A stretch of DNA of 64,000 bases from Luteibacter flocculans (GTDB lineage Bacteria; Pseudomonadota; Gammaproteobacteria; Xanthomonadales; Rhodanobacteraceae). Where the stretch lies: assembly GCF_023612255.1 (NCBI RefSeq), contig NZ_CP063231.1:3516001-3580000 (forward strand), read 5' to 3'. The notes beneath the pieces are model-generated. The model did not search any database. It was not told the DNA's origin and worked only from the letters and a program-made list of their open reading frames with translations. The position numbers were made by a program, and so were the translations under genes. Shown in pieces: positions 47,435 to 57,001 of this stretch. Position 1 is the stretch's first letter; each line of letters begins with the position of its first letter.

Positions 47435-49555
47435 ATGAAAGCCACTGAAGCCAAATTGCTCAAGTTTTTGAAGAATGCGCCACAGTTCATCATCCCGATT
47501 TATCAGCGCAACTATTCCTGGACGAGGGAGCAGTGCAACCAACTCTGGCACGACCTGCTCCGGGCGGGCCGGGAAAGCCAGATCAGCGGACATTTCATCG
47601 GTTCAATCGTGTACATCGAGCGCGGACTGTCAAACGTGGTACAGCAGGAATCCCTACTTGTCATCGATGGACAACAACGCCTCACCACCGCCACCCTGCT
47701 GATCGCTGCACTCGCAGAGCACTTCGAAAACTACGATATCCCTGAGCTACTGGAGGCGTTTTCCGCTCGGAAGTTGCGCAATTACTATCTATTCAACGTG
47801 GAAGAGGAAGGCGAGCGCCATTTCAAGCTATTGCTGTCAGAAACAGACAAGGAAAGCTTACTCGCGATACTGCGCAAGGCCCCCATGCCCAAGGACGCCA
47901 GCACGCGTATCGAAGAGAACTTCAAACTCTTTCAAAACCTGATCGAGAGCAACAAGGCCGAACTGGAGGCCATTTGCACCGGCCTGGACAAGCTCGTCAT
48001 CGTCGACATATCCCTCGATCGCGCCCAGGACAATCCTCAACTCATCTTCGAAAGCATGAACTCTACGGGTCTGGAATTGAGTCAGGCCGATCTAATCCGC
48101 AATTACATCTTGATGGGGCTAGAACCTGCGCTGCAGACCGAGCTTTACAACGCTTACTGGCGTCCCATGGAGAAGGGTTTTGGTCAGGCGGCTTACGCCG
48201 TGCACTTCGACCCATTCATGCGCCACTATCTCACCGCCAAAACGGGTGAAATCCCCAATGTCCGAGAGGTGTACAGCGCTTTCAAGGACTATGCGCGTCG
48301 CCGCGCGGGCGATACCCGTGAACTGATGGCAGAAATTCATGCCTACGCCGACTATTACTGCGCCATGGCGCTTGGTACCGAGAAGAACGCGCTTCTGAAA
48401 CAGGCATTCCAGGACATACGCGAACTGAAGATGGATGTCGTCTATCCGTTTCTTCTGGACGCCTATCACGATTATCGAAGAGGCGACCTCGGCGTCGACG
48501 AGTTGCACCAGGCGCTGCGCCTAGTCGAAAGTTACGTATTTCGCCGCGCCGTATGCGCTATACCCACCAATTCACTCAACCGTACTTTCGCAGGGCTCTC
48601 TCGTTCCCTTAAGAAAGACCGCTATCTTGAGAGCCTCACCGCCACATTCCTTTTGCTACCGTCCTATCGCCGGTTTCCTGATGACGACGAGTTCCAACGC
48701 GGACTCATGGTCCGAAATCTCTACAAGTTCCGCAGCCTCATGTATTGGCTTCGCAAGCTTGAGAACTTTGGACGCAAGGAACCGATTACGGTGGAGAACT
48801 ACACGGTAGAGCACATCATGCCGCAGAACGCCGATCTGTCGGCAGCGTGGAAGCAGGAACTTGGCCCCGAATACGACCGAGTGCAGAAAACATGGCTGCA
48901 CACCCTGGGCAACCTAACGCTTACCGGCTACAACAGCGAGTACAGCGACAGACCGTTCAAATACAAGCGCGACGAGGCGACCAATCGTGAGGGTGATCCC
49001 GTAGGCCTCAAGGTCAGCCCTCTCATACTCAACCAGGGTCTGGGCAGCGTTGAGACTTGGAATGAGGACGCCATCCGAGATCGTGCCGAACGCCTTGCCG
49101 CTCGTGCAGCCAAGGTGTGGAGGGCTCCGGAGCTCTCCGCGGACGTCCTCGATGCGTATCGACCGACCGCTGCGCAGCCGTTGCAGAAGTACAGCATCGA
49201 GACTCACCATCAGTTGGCGACCGGTCCCGTCCGCGAGCTTTTCGAGCATTTACGCCGACAGGTGATGACCATCGACCCCTGCGTCAGCGAGGAGTTTCTC
49301 AAGATCTACGTGGCCTATAAGGCAGAAACCAACTTCGTCGACGTTATTCCCCAAGCCAAGCGATTGCTGCTTAACCTCAATATCCCATTCTATGAAATCG
49401 ACGATCCAAATGGTCTGTGTCGCGACGTCACTGGCATTGGTCGCTGGGGTAACGGCGACGTGGAGGTAAGGCTAGAATCGCTGGATCAGCTACCTTACGT
49501 CTTGGGACTGATCCGTCAGGCATTCGATCGGCAAATGGGCAGTGTCGACGCCTGA
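47435..49555 (+). CDS. GmrSD-like DUF262/DUF1524 nuclease with DUF5655 tail
   Basis: 706-aa protein. DUF262 N-domain: IPIYQRNYSW (21-29) and IDGQQRLTT (78-86), the NTP-dependent part in type IV restriction enzymes. DUF1524 HNH-type domain: EHIMPQ (His460) and LGNLTLTGYNS. Residues about 600-706 carry a DUF5655-like end (RDVTGIGRWGNGDVEV). Single-chain GmrSD homologues restrict modified phage DNA. Base composition is clearly lower in GC than the neighbours (31 of 60 in 47761-47820). It starts 36 nt after the DprA-like gene, with GGGGG upstream. Confidence 0.9.
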   Translation: MKATEAKLLKFLKNAPQFIIPIYQRNYSWTREQCNQLWHDLLRAGRESQISGHFIGSIVYIERGLSNVVQQESLLVIDGQQRLTTATLLIAALAEHFENYDIPELLEAFSARKLRNYYLFNVEEEGERHFKLLLSETDKESLLAILRKAPMPKDASTRIEENFKLFQNLIESNKAELEAICTGLDKLVIVDISLDRAQDNPQLIFESMNSTGLELSQADLIRNYILMGLEPALQTELYNAYWRPMEKGFGQAAYAVHFDPFMRHYLTAKTGEIPNVREVYSAFKDYARRRAGDTRELMAEIHAYADYYCAMALGTEKNALLKQAFQDIRELKMDVVYPFLLDAYHDYRRGDLGVDELHQALRLVESYVFRRAVCAIPTNSLNRTFAGLSRSLKKDRYLESLTATFLLLPSYRRFPDDDEFQRGLMVRNLYKFRSLMYWLRKLENFGRKEPITVENYTVEHIMPQNADLSAAWKQELGPEYDRVQKTWLHTLGNLTLTGYNSEYSDRPFKYKRDEATNREGDPVGLKVSPLILNQGLGSVETWNEDAIRDRAERLAARAAKVWRAPELSADVLDAYRPTAAQPLQKYSIETHHQLATGPVRELFEHLRRQVMTIDPCVSEEFLKIYVAYKAETNFVDVIPQAKRLLLNLNIPFYEIDDPNGLCRDVTGIGRWGNGDVEVRLESLDQLPYVLGLIRQAFDRQMGSVDA

Positions 49556-49742
49556 CCACCCTCGCCCGCCTGCCATGCTTTAGCCCGGCAAGCGGGTATT
49601 CTGATGCGGTCAAGTACGCGCAATGGCATACATTGCACTTCTTCAAGCCGCCGCTCGGTCACTTATCCGGATGTCTGCGGTGTACGCCCTGCATCGGCTT
49701 CACTTCCCAGGAGCGGTCGCGGACCCACTCGCGGCTCGCTCT

Positions 49743-49776
49743 ATCCGCCCCTGCCCCGCACGGAGCAGGGGCGGAT
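49743..49776 (+). terminator. Strong hairpin between the defence genes and the ECF operon
   Basis: Perfect 12-bp stem ATCCGCCCCTGC / GCAGGGGCGGAT with a short loop. There is no T-run directly after it, so it may be a terminator of the upstream module or a processing or attenuation hairpin before the sigma gene. The rest of 49556-49853 holds nothing recognisable. Confidence 0.45.
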
Positions 49777-49853
49777 ATCAGGCCATGGGTACCCATACAA
49801 CCTTTTGACTTCCTCTCGGCACCCACCGGTCCCCACCGAACGATCGCCCGCCC

Positions 49854-50438
49854 ATGAGCAACGCAGACAACGAGGCCGACGCCACCGATCGCCAACTGCT
49901 GCGGCGCATGGCTGAGGGCGACCGTGCCGCGCTATCGGTCATGTATCGCGCTTACCACGGGCGGCTGTGTCGCTTCCTCGCCCGCCTCACCCGGCGCGCG
50001 GACGTGGTCGAGGAAGCGATCAACGACTGCTTCTGGATCGCCTGGCAGAAGGCGTCGACGTTCCAGGGCGATTCCCGCGTTTCCACCTGGATCATGGGCA
50101 TTGCCTACCGCTGTGGCCTCAAGGCCTTGCGCCAGCACGGCAGCGAGCCGGTGGACGAAGACACCCTGCCCGAAGACCGCATGCCTTCGCACGATCCCGA
50201 CGACGATCGGATCATGCGCGACTGGCTGGGCAAGGGGCTGGAACGGCTGTCTGCCGACCAGCGTGTGGTGGTGGAGCTGGTCTACGGCATCGGGCACACG
50301 CTCGAAGACGTGGCGACGATCATGCAATGTCCCGTGGGCACCGTGAAGGCACGCCTGTTCCACGCCCGCGTCAAGTTACGCAACGTGCTCCCCGGCCTGG
50401 CCGGCGAGCATTCCATCCGCAGAGAGAACGCACCATGA
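49854..50438 (+). CDS. ECF-family RNA polymerase sigma factor
   Basis: 194-aa group IV sigma factor: region 2 (AALSVMYRAYHGRLCRFLARL ... DCFWIAWQKASTF, split by the DAEDV-like VVEEAIND) and region 4 helix-turn-helix (LSADQRVVVELVYGIGHTLEDVA, IMQCPVGTVKARLFHAR). It probably drives its own operon. The anti-sigma gene overlaps by ATGA. Confidence 0.92.
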   Translation: MSNADNEADATDRQLLRRMAEGDRAALSVMYRAYHGRLCRFLARLTRRADVVEEAINDCFWIAWQKASTFQGDSRVSTWIMGIAYRCGLKALRQHGSEPVDEDTLPEDRMPSHDPDDDRIMRDWLGKGLERLSADQRVVVELVYGIGHTLEDVATIMQCPVGTVKARLFHARVKLRNVLPGLAGEHSIRRENAP

Positions 50439-51079
50439 CCTTCCAAAAGGATGTCGGTAGGGACTGCACCCGCGCTTGGGAAGCCATGCCGTGGGTGCTG
50501 CGAGGCGACGCCTCGGAGGCACAGGACGACTGGTTGAAGATGCACCTAGCCGGGTGCGCCGCATGCCGCGAGGAATTCGCCCAGCAGGAACGCCTGCGCG
50601 AGGCCCTGGCATTGCCACCGGATCTCGACGTGGACGCCGAAGCAGGACTGGCGCGCCTGCTGGCGCGCATCGATGCCTCCGAAGCGGCCCCACCGATGAC
50701 GCGACGCCGTGCGTCATCGAGCTGGCTGGTGCGCGGTCTGATGGCCGCCGTGATCGTCCAGGCCGTCGGCATTGGCGTACTCGGCGTGAAGCTGCGTGGC
50801 GAGGCCCAGCCGCCTGCGGCGTACCGGACGCTGAGCCAGGATGCCGCCCCGGTGCCGGCCGGCTCGCTTCGTGTGGTGCCGCAGGCGACGATGAAGGTGG
50901 CCGACTGGAACGCCTTGTTGCACACGTTTCACCTGCGCGTGACAGGCGGACCGAACGACGTCGGTGCTTATACGCTGGCACCGCTCGACGGCCAGACACC
51001 GGTCACCGCACAGACCTTGCAGCGCCTGCGCGCCACGCCGGGCATCCGCTTCGCGGAACCCATCAGCGGAGCGCCATGA
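50435..51079 (+). CDS. Anti-sigma factor with zinc-finger N-domain
   Basis: 214-aa single-pass membrane protein. N-terminal ZAS/zf-HC2 region: MHLAGCAACREEF (His-x3-Cys-x2-Cys). One transmembrane helix near 100-118 (LVRGLMAAVIVQAVGIGVLG) and a periplasmic C-terminal domain with no known fold. It should hold the sigma factor at the membrane; proteolysis or redox release are possible triggers. Confidence 0.85.
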   Translation: MTFQKDVGRDCTRAWEAMPWVLRGDASEAQDDWLKMHLAGCAACREEFAQQERLREALALPPDLDVDAEAGLARLLARIDASEAAPPMTRRRASSSWLVRGLMAAVIVQAVGIGVLGVKLRGEAQPPAAYRTLSQDAAPVPAGSLRVVPQATMKVADWNALLHTFHLRVTGGPNDVGAYTLAPLDGQTPVTAQTLQRLRATPGIRFAEPISGAP

Positions 51080-52380
51080 ACGCGCGAGCCCTCCTGGTCG
51101 CGACGCTGCTGTTTTCCGCGCTGACCGCCTGTGCGCCGATCCGCCCCGCTGTGGCGGACGGCAGCACCCCCGCCACGCCGGCCGCAAGCGCCGACGTGGC
51201 CGCGATGGACAGCAGCCGCGACATCGTGCTCGCCGTGGTCAACCCGCTCGAACCCGCAGGCACCCACGCGGGCTCCAACCTGCTCGGCTACGTACCTGCC
51301 GCATCGTACGGCGCCGGCCAGCGCGCGCTCTCGGCCTTGGCCGAGCTGGAACGCTCCTATGACATGCGCGAAGTGGCCGGCTGGCCCATCAAGGCCCTGG
51401 GTCTTTACTGCGTGGTGGTCCATCCGCCCGCGGGCGTGGATCGCGATGCGCTGATCGCCAAGCTCGCAGCCGACCAGCGCGTGCAGCTCGCACAGCCCCT
51501 GCAGGAATATGCAGTCTACGGACAGGATCCCTCGCCGGACGGCCGCCGCTACAACGATCCGTATACCGACCTGCAACGTGGCTTCGTCGAAACCCACGCG
51601 GCGCTCGCGCACGAGGTCACCCAGGGCGAAGGCGTGCAGGTCGCGGTCGTCGACACCGGAATCGATGCCCATCATCCCGACCTCGCGGGACACGTGCGCG
51701 ATGGCGGCGATGCGGTGGGAGGCAGCGATGACGCGCGCGGCGATCGCCACGGCACCGAGGTCGCCGGCATCATCGCCGCCGTGGGCGACAACCACCAGGG
51801 CATGGTGGGCATGGCGCCGAAGGCACACCTGAGCGCGTACCGGGCGTGCTGGTATCCCGATCCGAAGGCCGGCGCGCGCTGCAACTCCTTCACCCTCGCC
51901 AAGGCGCTCTCAGCGGTAAACGACACCGACGCCCGCGTCGTGAACCTTAGCCTCGGCGGCCCCGCCGATCCGCTGCTCGGCAAGCTGCTGGGGCAATTGC
52001 TGGATCAGGGCCGCATCGTGGTCGCCGCGCTACCGCCCGGCGGCAACACTGGCGGCTTTCCGGACGGCGCCCCCGGGGTCATCGTGGTCCGCAGCAGCGA
52101 CACCACGCCCGCACCGCCCGGCGTGGTGAGCGCACCGGGCAACGACATACTCACCACCCAGCCGGGTGGCGGCTACGATTTCAGCTCGGGCTCGTCGATG
52201 GCGACGGCCCACGTCAGCGGCATTCTCGCCCTGCTGCTGTCGATCTCGCCGCGGCTGGACGCGCGCACGGCGCACGACATCCTGCTGCGCACAAGCAGCG
52301 TCAACCACGGCGTGCTCGAAGTGAATGCCGCCGCAGCCGTCGCGGCGCTGCGCCCGGCGACGGGCACTCCGCCCCGGTGA
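51076..52380 (+). CDS. Subtilisin-like (S8) serine protease lipoprotein
   Basis: 434-aa predicted lipoprotein with lipobox SALTAC (Cys19). An N-terminal propeptide-like part (about 40-170) precedes the catalytic domain: Asp193 in VVDTGID, His225 in HGTEVAG and Ser374 in GSSMATAHVSG. The oxyanion region AALPPGGN is unusual. It is co-translated with the anti-sigma gene (ATGA), so the protease may be the output of, or act on, this sigma system. Confidence 0.9.
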   Translation: MNARALLVATLLFSALTACAPIRPAVADGSTPATPAASADVAAMDSSRDIVLAVVNPLEPAGTHAGSNLLGYVPAASYGAGQRALSALAELERSYDMREVAGWPIKALGLYCVVVHPPAGVDRDALIAKLAADQRVQLAQPLQEYAVYGQDPSPDGRRYNDPYTDLQRGFVETHAALAHEVTQGEGVQVAVVDTGIDAHHPDLAGHVRDGGDAVGGSDDARGDRHGTEVAGIIAAVGDNHQGMVGMAPKAHLSAYRACWYPDPKAGARCNSFTLAKALSAVNDTDARVVNLSLGGPADPLLGKLLGQLLDQGRIVVAALPPGGNTGGFPDGAPGVIVVRSSDTTPAPPGVVSAPGNDILTTQPGGGYDFSSGSSMATAHVSGILALLLSISPRLDARTAHDILLRTSSVNHGVLEVNAAAAVAALRPATGTPPR

Positions 52381-52391
52381 ACCTTCCGCCG

Positions 52392-52421
52392 TTCGCCCCC
52401 GGGCGGCGCGTCGCGTAAAAT
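52392..52421 (+). promoter_or_regulatory. Promoter placing a leaderless start on dusB
   Basis: -10 TAAAAT (52416-52421) lies exactly 7 nt before the dusB ATG, so transcription would start on the initiation codon. A weak -35 TTCGCC (52392-52397) lies 18 nt upstream. No ribosome site is present. Confidence 0.55.
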
Positions 52422-52428
52422 CCCCGGC

Positions 52429-53415
52429 ATGCGCATCGGCCCTTACGCCATCGCGCCCGCCGTGGTCCTCGCGCCCATGGCCGGCGTCACCGACAAGCCG
52501 TTCCGGCTCCTGTGCAAACGCATGGGGGCCGGGTTGGCCGTGTCCGAGATGACCACCGCCGACCCGCGCCTCTGGCACACCCGCAAGTCCTTGCGCCGCA
52601 TGGATCACGACGGCGAGCCGGAACCAGTCAGTGTGCAGATCGCCGGCTACGACCCCGGCATGCTGGCGGAAGCGGCCCGGTACAACGCCGACAACGGCGC
52701 GCAGATCGTCGACATCAACATGGGTTGCCCGGCGAAGAAGGTCTGCAACGTGTGGTCCGGTTCGGCGCTGCTGCAGGACGAACCGCTGGTGGCACGCATT
52801 CTTCACGCCGTGGTGAAGGCGGTGGACGTGCCGGTCACACTGAAGATCCGCACCGGCTGGGACCGCGATCATCGCAACGCGCTCACCATTGCGCGCATCG
52901 CCGAGGACGCGGGTATCGCCGCACTGGCCGTGCACGGCCGCACGCGTGCGGACAAGTACGAAGGCGAGGCCGAGTACGCCACGATCGCCGCGGTGAAGGC
53001 CAGCGTCTCGATTCCCGTGCTCGCCAACGGCGACATCGTCGACCCCGTGAAGGCGCGCGAGGTGCTGCGCATCACGGGGGCCGATGCCGTCATGATCGGC
53101 CGCGGCGCGCAGGGCCGTCCATGGATCTTCCGCGAGATCGCTCACCACCTGGAGACGGGTGGTTTCCTGCCCGAACCGACACCGCGCGAGGTGCGCGACA
53201 TTCTGGTGCCGCATCTCGAACACCTCTACGCGTTCTACGGCGAGACGATGGGCGTGCGCATCGCGCGCAAGCATCTGGGCTGGTACGCGAAGGACCGCGC
53301 CGAGAATGCCGCGTTCCGCCACGTGGTGAACAAGGCGGAAGACGCCGCGACGCAGCTCCGCCTGACGCGCGACTACTTCGACGCGCTGGAAGCGGGCGTC
53401 TCGCTGGCCGCGTAA
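52429..53415 (+). CDS. dusB: tRNA-dihydrouridine synthase DusB
   Basis: 328-aa FMN enzyme that reduces uridine in the tRNA D-loop. Signatures: LAPMAGVTDKPFR, the catalytic Cys in DINMGCPAKKV, TLKIRTGWD, HGRTRADKYEG and the FMN phosphate loop VMIGRGAQGRPW. Length is standard. No fis gene follows, unlike the enterobacterial dusB-fis operon. Probably leaderless. Confidence 0.94.
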   Translation: MRIGPYAIAPAVVLAPMAGVTDKPFRLLCKRMGAGLAVSEMTTADPRLWHTRKSLRRMDHDGEPEPVSVQIAGYDPGMLAEAARYNADNGAQIVDINMGCPAKKVCNVWSGSALLQDEPLVARILHAVVKAVDVPVTLKIRTGWDRDHRNALTIARIAEDAGIAALAVHGRTRADKYEGEAEYATIAAVKASVSIPVLANGDIVDPVKAREVLRITGADAVMIGRGAQGRPWIFREIAHHLETGGFLPEPTPREVRDILVPHLEHLYAFYGETMGVRIARKHLGWYAKDRAENAAFRHVVNKAEDAATQLRLTRDYFDALEAGVSLAA

Positions 53416-53518
53416 CGCGGCGCTACACCGTGTCGACACGTACCTTGGTTTAATTGCCTGCCGACGCGCTGCGTAGAATGATCCGGCGGTACGGCCCCCT
53501 CCCCAGCGAGCGACGACC

Positions 53519-55846
53519 ATGAGCGAAGACCAGGTCCCCGGCATCGAACCCTACGACGGCCCCGCAGGCGGATGGGGTGCCCTGGGCGCCGTCGCCCGCG
53601 CGCTCAGCGGACAGATGGCCATCGCGCGCGAATCGATCGCGCTGCACAAGGTGAACCAGCCCAAGGGCTTCGACTGCCCCGGCTGCGCCTGGCCGGACCC
53701 CAAGGAAACCTCGTCGTTCGAATTCTGCGAGAACGGCGCCAAGGCGGTGTCATGGGAGGCCACGGCGAAGCGCGTGCGCCCCGAGTTCTTCGCGAGCAAC
53801 AAGGTCGCGGATCTCTGGAATCTGAGCGACTACGCGCTGGAAGGCCTGGGCCGGATCACCCATCCGATGGCCTACGATCCGGCCTCGGACACCTATCAGC
53901 CCATCGAATGGAACGAAGCGTTCCGCCGCATCGGCGAAGCACTCCGTGCGCTACCCGACCCGAACATGGCCGAGTTCTATACCTCCGGCCGTGCATCCAA
54001 CGAGGCCGCGTTCCTCTACCAGTTGTTCGTGCGCGAATACGGCACCAACAACTTCCCGGATTGCTCGAACATGTGCCACGAAGCGACGAGCGTCGGCTTG
54101 CCGCAGTCGCTGGGCGTGGGCAAGGGCACCGTGACGCTCGACGACTTCGAACACTGCGACGCCATCTTCTGCATCGGCCACAACCCCGGCACGAACCATC
54201 CACGCATGCTGGGCACCTTGCGTGAGGCCTCGCTGCGCGGCGTGCCTATCGTGGTACTGAACCCGCTGCCCGAACGCGGCCTCGAACGCTTCACGTCACC
54301 GCAGAGCCCTGTGGAAATGCTGACCGGCACCTCGGTACGCATCGCCTCCACGTACTACAAGCTCAAGATCGGCGGCGACGTCGCCGTGCTGAAAGGCATG
54401 ACGAAGTCGCTGCTGGACGCCGACGCGCGCGCCATCGCCGCAGGCATGCCGGGCGTGATCGACCGCGACTTCATCGCCACGCAGACCACCGGCTTCGAGG
54501 CGCTCGCCGACGATGTCGCGCAAACCTCGTGGGAAGCGATCGAGCGGCACTCGGGCCTGACCCGTGCGCAGATCGAAGACGCCGCGGATATCTATGCGAA
54601 GGCGAAGAACGTCATCGTCTGCTACGGCATGGGCATCACCCAGCACGCTCACGGCACCGAGAACGTCCAACAGATTGCAAACCTGCTGCTTCTGCGCGGC
54701 AACATCGGGCGCCGCGGTGCAGGCATCTGCCCGTTGCGCGGGCACAGCAACGTGCAGGGCGATCGCACGGTAGGCATCACCGAGAAGCCCAACGATGCAC
54801 TCAACGACGGCATCCGCAAAACCTACGGCTTCGAGCCGCCGATCGCCCATGGGCATGACGCCGTGGCTGCGGTCATCGCGATTCGCGAAGGGCGCTCCAA
54901 GGCATTGGTCGCGCTGGGCGGCAATCTCGCGGTCGCCATGCCCGATACCGATGAAACCTTCGAGGCGATGCGCAAGCTGGACCTCGCCGTACATATCGCT
55001 ACGAAGCTCAACAGGTCGCACCTGATCCTGGCGAAAGCGTCGTTCATCCTGCCCTGCCTCGGCCGTACAGAACTCGACGTGCAGGCCACCGGTCCGCAGG
55101 CCGTGACGGTGGAAGATTCGATGTCGATGGTGCATGCCTCGGCGGGCACGCTCACGCCCGCCTCGGAACACCTGCGCTCGGAGCCCTGGATCGTCGCCGG
55201 CATCGCGAAGGCCACCTTGCCGAACACGCGCGTGGATTGGGACCGCCTCGTCGGCGACTACAACCTCATCCGCGACGACATCGAAAAGGTCTTCCCGATC
55301 TTCTTCAACTTCAACAAGCGCGTCAGCGAACCGGGCGGCTTCCGCCTGCGCGTCGCCGCCAGCGAACGCGACTGGGCCACGCCGGACAAACGCGCCCATT
55401 TCCTCCTGGCGAAAGGGCTGGACGAGGATGCGCCGCTCGAAGCGCACGAGTTGATGCTGACGACGATCCGCTCGCACGACCAGTACAACACCACGATCTA
55501 CGGGCTCAACGACCGCTATCGCGGTGTAAGCGGACGACGCGACGTCGTGTTCATGCACCCGAACGATCTCGCTGCACGCGGCCTCAAGCACGGCGATCGC
55601 ATCGACGTGTTCGCCACCGGTGCCAACGCCGCCGACGGCAAGGAACGCGCGGTGCGCGGTTTCATCGCCGTGGCTTTCGAGATCGCCGAGGGCTCGGTCG
55701 CGATGTATTACCCCGAGGGCAATGCGCTCATTGCGCTGGAAAGCCATGACCGGCGCTCGGGCACCCCAGCGTACAAATCGGTGCCGGTACGCATCACATC
55801 GGCCAATGCGATGACTCAAACGCCCACGGCGGCCCATGCCGTCTGA
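53519..55846 (+). CDS. Molybdopterin oxidoreductase of the FdhF/YdeP family
   Basis: 775-aa molybdenum enzyme related to YdeP and formate dehydrogenase H. The N-terminal FDCPGCAWPDP (CxxC) replaces the usual cysteine cluster of FdhF, so Fe-S content is doubtful. Molybdopterin regions include ITHPMAYDP, YTSGRASNEAAF, ICPLRGHSNVQGDRTVGI and the C-terminal dinucleotide-binding domain (RSHDQYNTTIYG). YdeP-type proteins are linked to acid resistance, but the substrate is unknown. A -10-like TAGAAT is at 53474-53479. Confidence 0.88.
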   Translation: MSEDQVPGIEPYDGPAGGWGALGAVARALSGQMAIARESIALHKVNQPKGFDCPGCAWPDPKETSSFEFCENGAKAVSWEATAKRVRPEFFASNKVADLWNLSDYALEGLGRITHPMAYDPASDTYQPIEWNEAFRRIGEALRALPDPNMAEFYTSGRASNEAAFLYQLFVREYGTNNFPDCSNMCHEATSVGLPQSLGVGKGTVTLDDFEHCDAIFCIGHNPGTNHPRMLGTLREASLRGVPIVVLNPLPERGLERFTSPQSPVEMLTGTSVRIASTYYKLKIGGDVAVLKGMTKSLLDADARAIAAGMPGVIDRDFIATQTTGFEALADDVAQTSWEAIERHSGLTRAQIEDAADIYAKAKNVIVCYGMGITQHAHGTENVQQIANLLLLRGNIGRRGAGICPLRGHSNVQGDRTVGITEKPNDALNDGIRKTYGFEPPIAHGHDAVAAVIAIREGRSKALVALGGNLAVAMPDTDETFEAMRKLDLAVHIATKLNRSHLILAKASFILPCLGRTELDVQATGPQAVTVEDSMSMVHASAGTLTPASEHLRSEPWIVAGIAKATLPNTRVDWDRLVGDYNLIRDDIEKVFPIFFNFNKRVSEPGGFRLRVAASERDWATPDKRAHFLLAKGLDEDAPLEAHELMLTTIRSHDQYNTTIYGLNDRYRGVSGRRDVVFMHPNDLAARGLKHGDRIDVFATGANAADGKERAVRGFIAVAFEIAEGSVAMYYPEGNALIALESHDRRSGTPAYKSVPVRITSANAMTQTPTAAHAV

Positions 55847-56660
55847 GCGCACCCTGCCCGCCGGCTGCGCCACGCGGCCGGTGTTGCGTTTCGAGCGCGG
55901 GCGCTACGTCGAAAGCGAGGACCGGCTCGCTGAAGAAGTACCGGTAGCGATGCACTTCGACGGCGCGCCCTTCGCCGTGATGATGACGACGCCTGCCGAC
56001 CTCGAAGACTTCGCACGCGGCTTCGCGCTGACCGAAGGTCGGATCGGTACGGTGCTCGACATCGTGGACATCGAGGTTCGCGAGGTGCTGGAAGGCGTCG
56101 TGGTCGACATACGCACCGGCAGGCACATTGAGCATCCGCCTTCAAGCGCAGACACCCCGGCGCCGCGCGAATTGCCGGGCCGCAGCGGCTGCGGTATCTG
56201 CGGCAGCCGCGAACTGGAAGACGTGGTACGTCATCCGCTGCCCGTTGCAGCGGGACCGACCATCGGCGCGGATGCGATCGAGCGTGCGCTGGAAACGCTC
56301 CGCTCGCGCCAGCCGATCAACGCATATACCGGCTCCGTTCACGCTGCAGCCTGGGCCCTGCCCGACGGCAGCATCGTCACCGTGCGCGAAGACGTCGGCA
56401 GGCATAACGCACTCGACAAGCTCATCGGTGCGATGCTGCTCGAAGGTACCGATCCACGCGACGGCTTCGCGGTCCTCACCAGCCGCGCCAGCTACGAGAT
56501 GGTGACCAAGGCCGCCACCGCCGGCATCACCATCGTGGTGGCTATCTCCGCCCCTACGGCGCTCGCGGTGCATCTCGCCGCGGATTGCGGGGTCACGCTG
56601 GTGGGCTTCGCGCGCCCGGGGCGCTTCAACGTCTACACACGACCGGAACGTATCGGCTGA
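55836..56660 (+). CDS. fdhD: Sulfur carrier FdhD
   Basis: 274-aa protein that passes sulfur from a cysteine desulfurase to the molybdenum cofactor of FdhF-type enzymes. The conserved C-x2-C (SGCGICG) and the VREDVGRHNALDK motif are present. It overlaps the oxidoreductase gene by 11 nt, supporting that enzyme as its client. Confidence 0.93.
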   Translation: MPSERTLPAGCATRPVLRFERGRYVESEDRLAEEVPVAMHFDGAPFAVMMTTPADLEDFARGFALTEGRIGTVLDIVDIEVREVLEGVVVDIRTGRHIEHPPSSADTPAPRELPGRSGCGICGSRELEDVVRHPLPVAAGPTIGADAIERALETLRSRQPINAYTGSVHAAAWALPDGSIVTVREDVGRHNALDKLIGAMLLEGTDPRDGFAVLTSRASYEMVTKAATAGITIVVAISAPTALAVHLAADCGVTLVGFARPGRFNVYTRPERIG

Positions 56661-56662
56661 CG

Positions 56663-57001
56663 TCAGGCGCGCCGACGGCGCAGGCTGTCCTTCACGTCGA
56701 CGTCGAAACGCACGGTGGTGGCGACGGTATCGCGACCGGGGATGTCGAAGGTCAGCCCGTCCTTGCTCGGCAGCTTCGCCTGCAGCTCACGCAGAGCGTC
56801 GCGCGGTACTTCCATACGCCATTCGTGGGCCGTGCCGGAAAGCGTGCATGCGTCGGCATCGGTGGCATCGATCGCGTAGCGCATCGTGAAGGCCATGCCG
56901 AAGCTCGTCGAACCCAGCAGGGCGACGTCTTGGAGCAGCTCCGTCAGTTCGTCCTCGTTGATGCGGACCCTGACCGTGTCGTCTTCCAGTTGCACCCTCA
57001 T
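56663..57001 (-). CDS. Hypothetical protein, 112 aa
   Basis: Small soluble protein with a mixed beta/alpha pattern and an Arg-rich end (DSLRRRRA). Begins MRVQLEDDTVRVRINEDEL. Overlaps mobA by ATGA, so it is made together with the molybdenum cofactor genes. I do not recognise a family; a role tied to molybdenum cofactor or its enzyme is inference from position. Confidence 0.75.
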   Translation of the reverse strand: MRVQLEDDTVRVRINEDELTELLQDVALLGSTSFGMAFTMRYAIDATDADACTLSGTAHEWRMEVPRDALRELQAKLPSKDGLTFDIPGRDTVATTVRFDVDVKDSLRRRRA

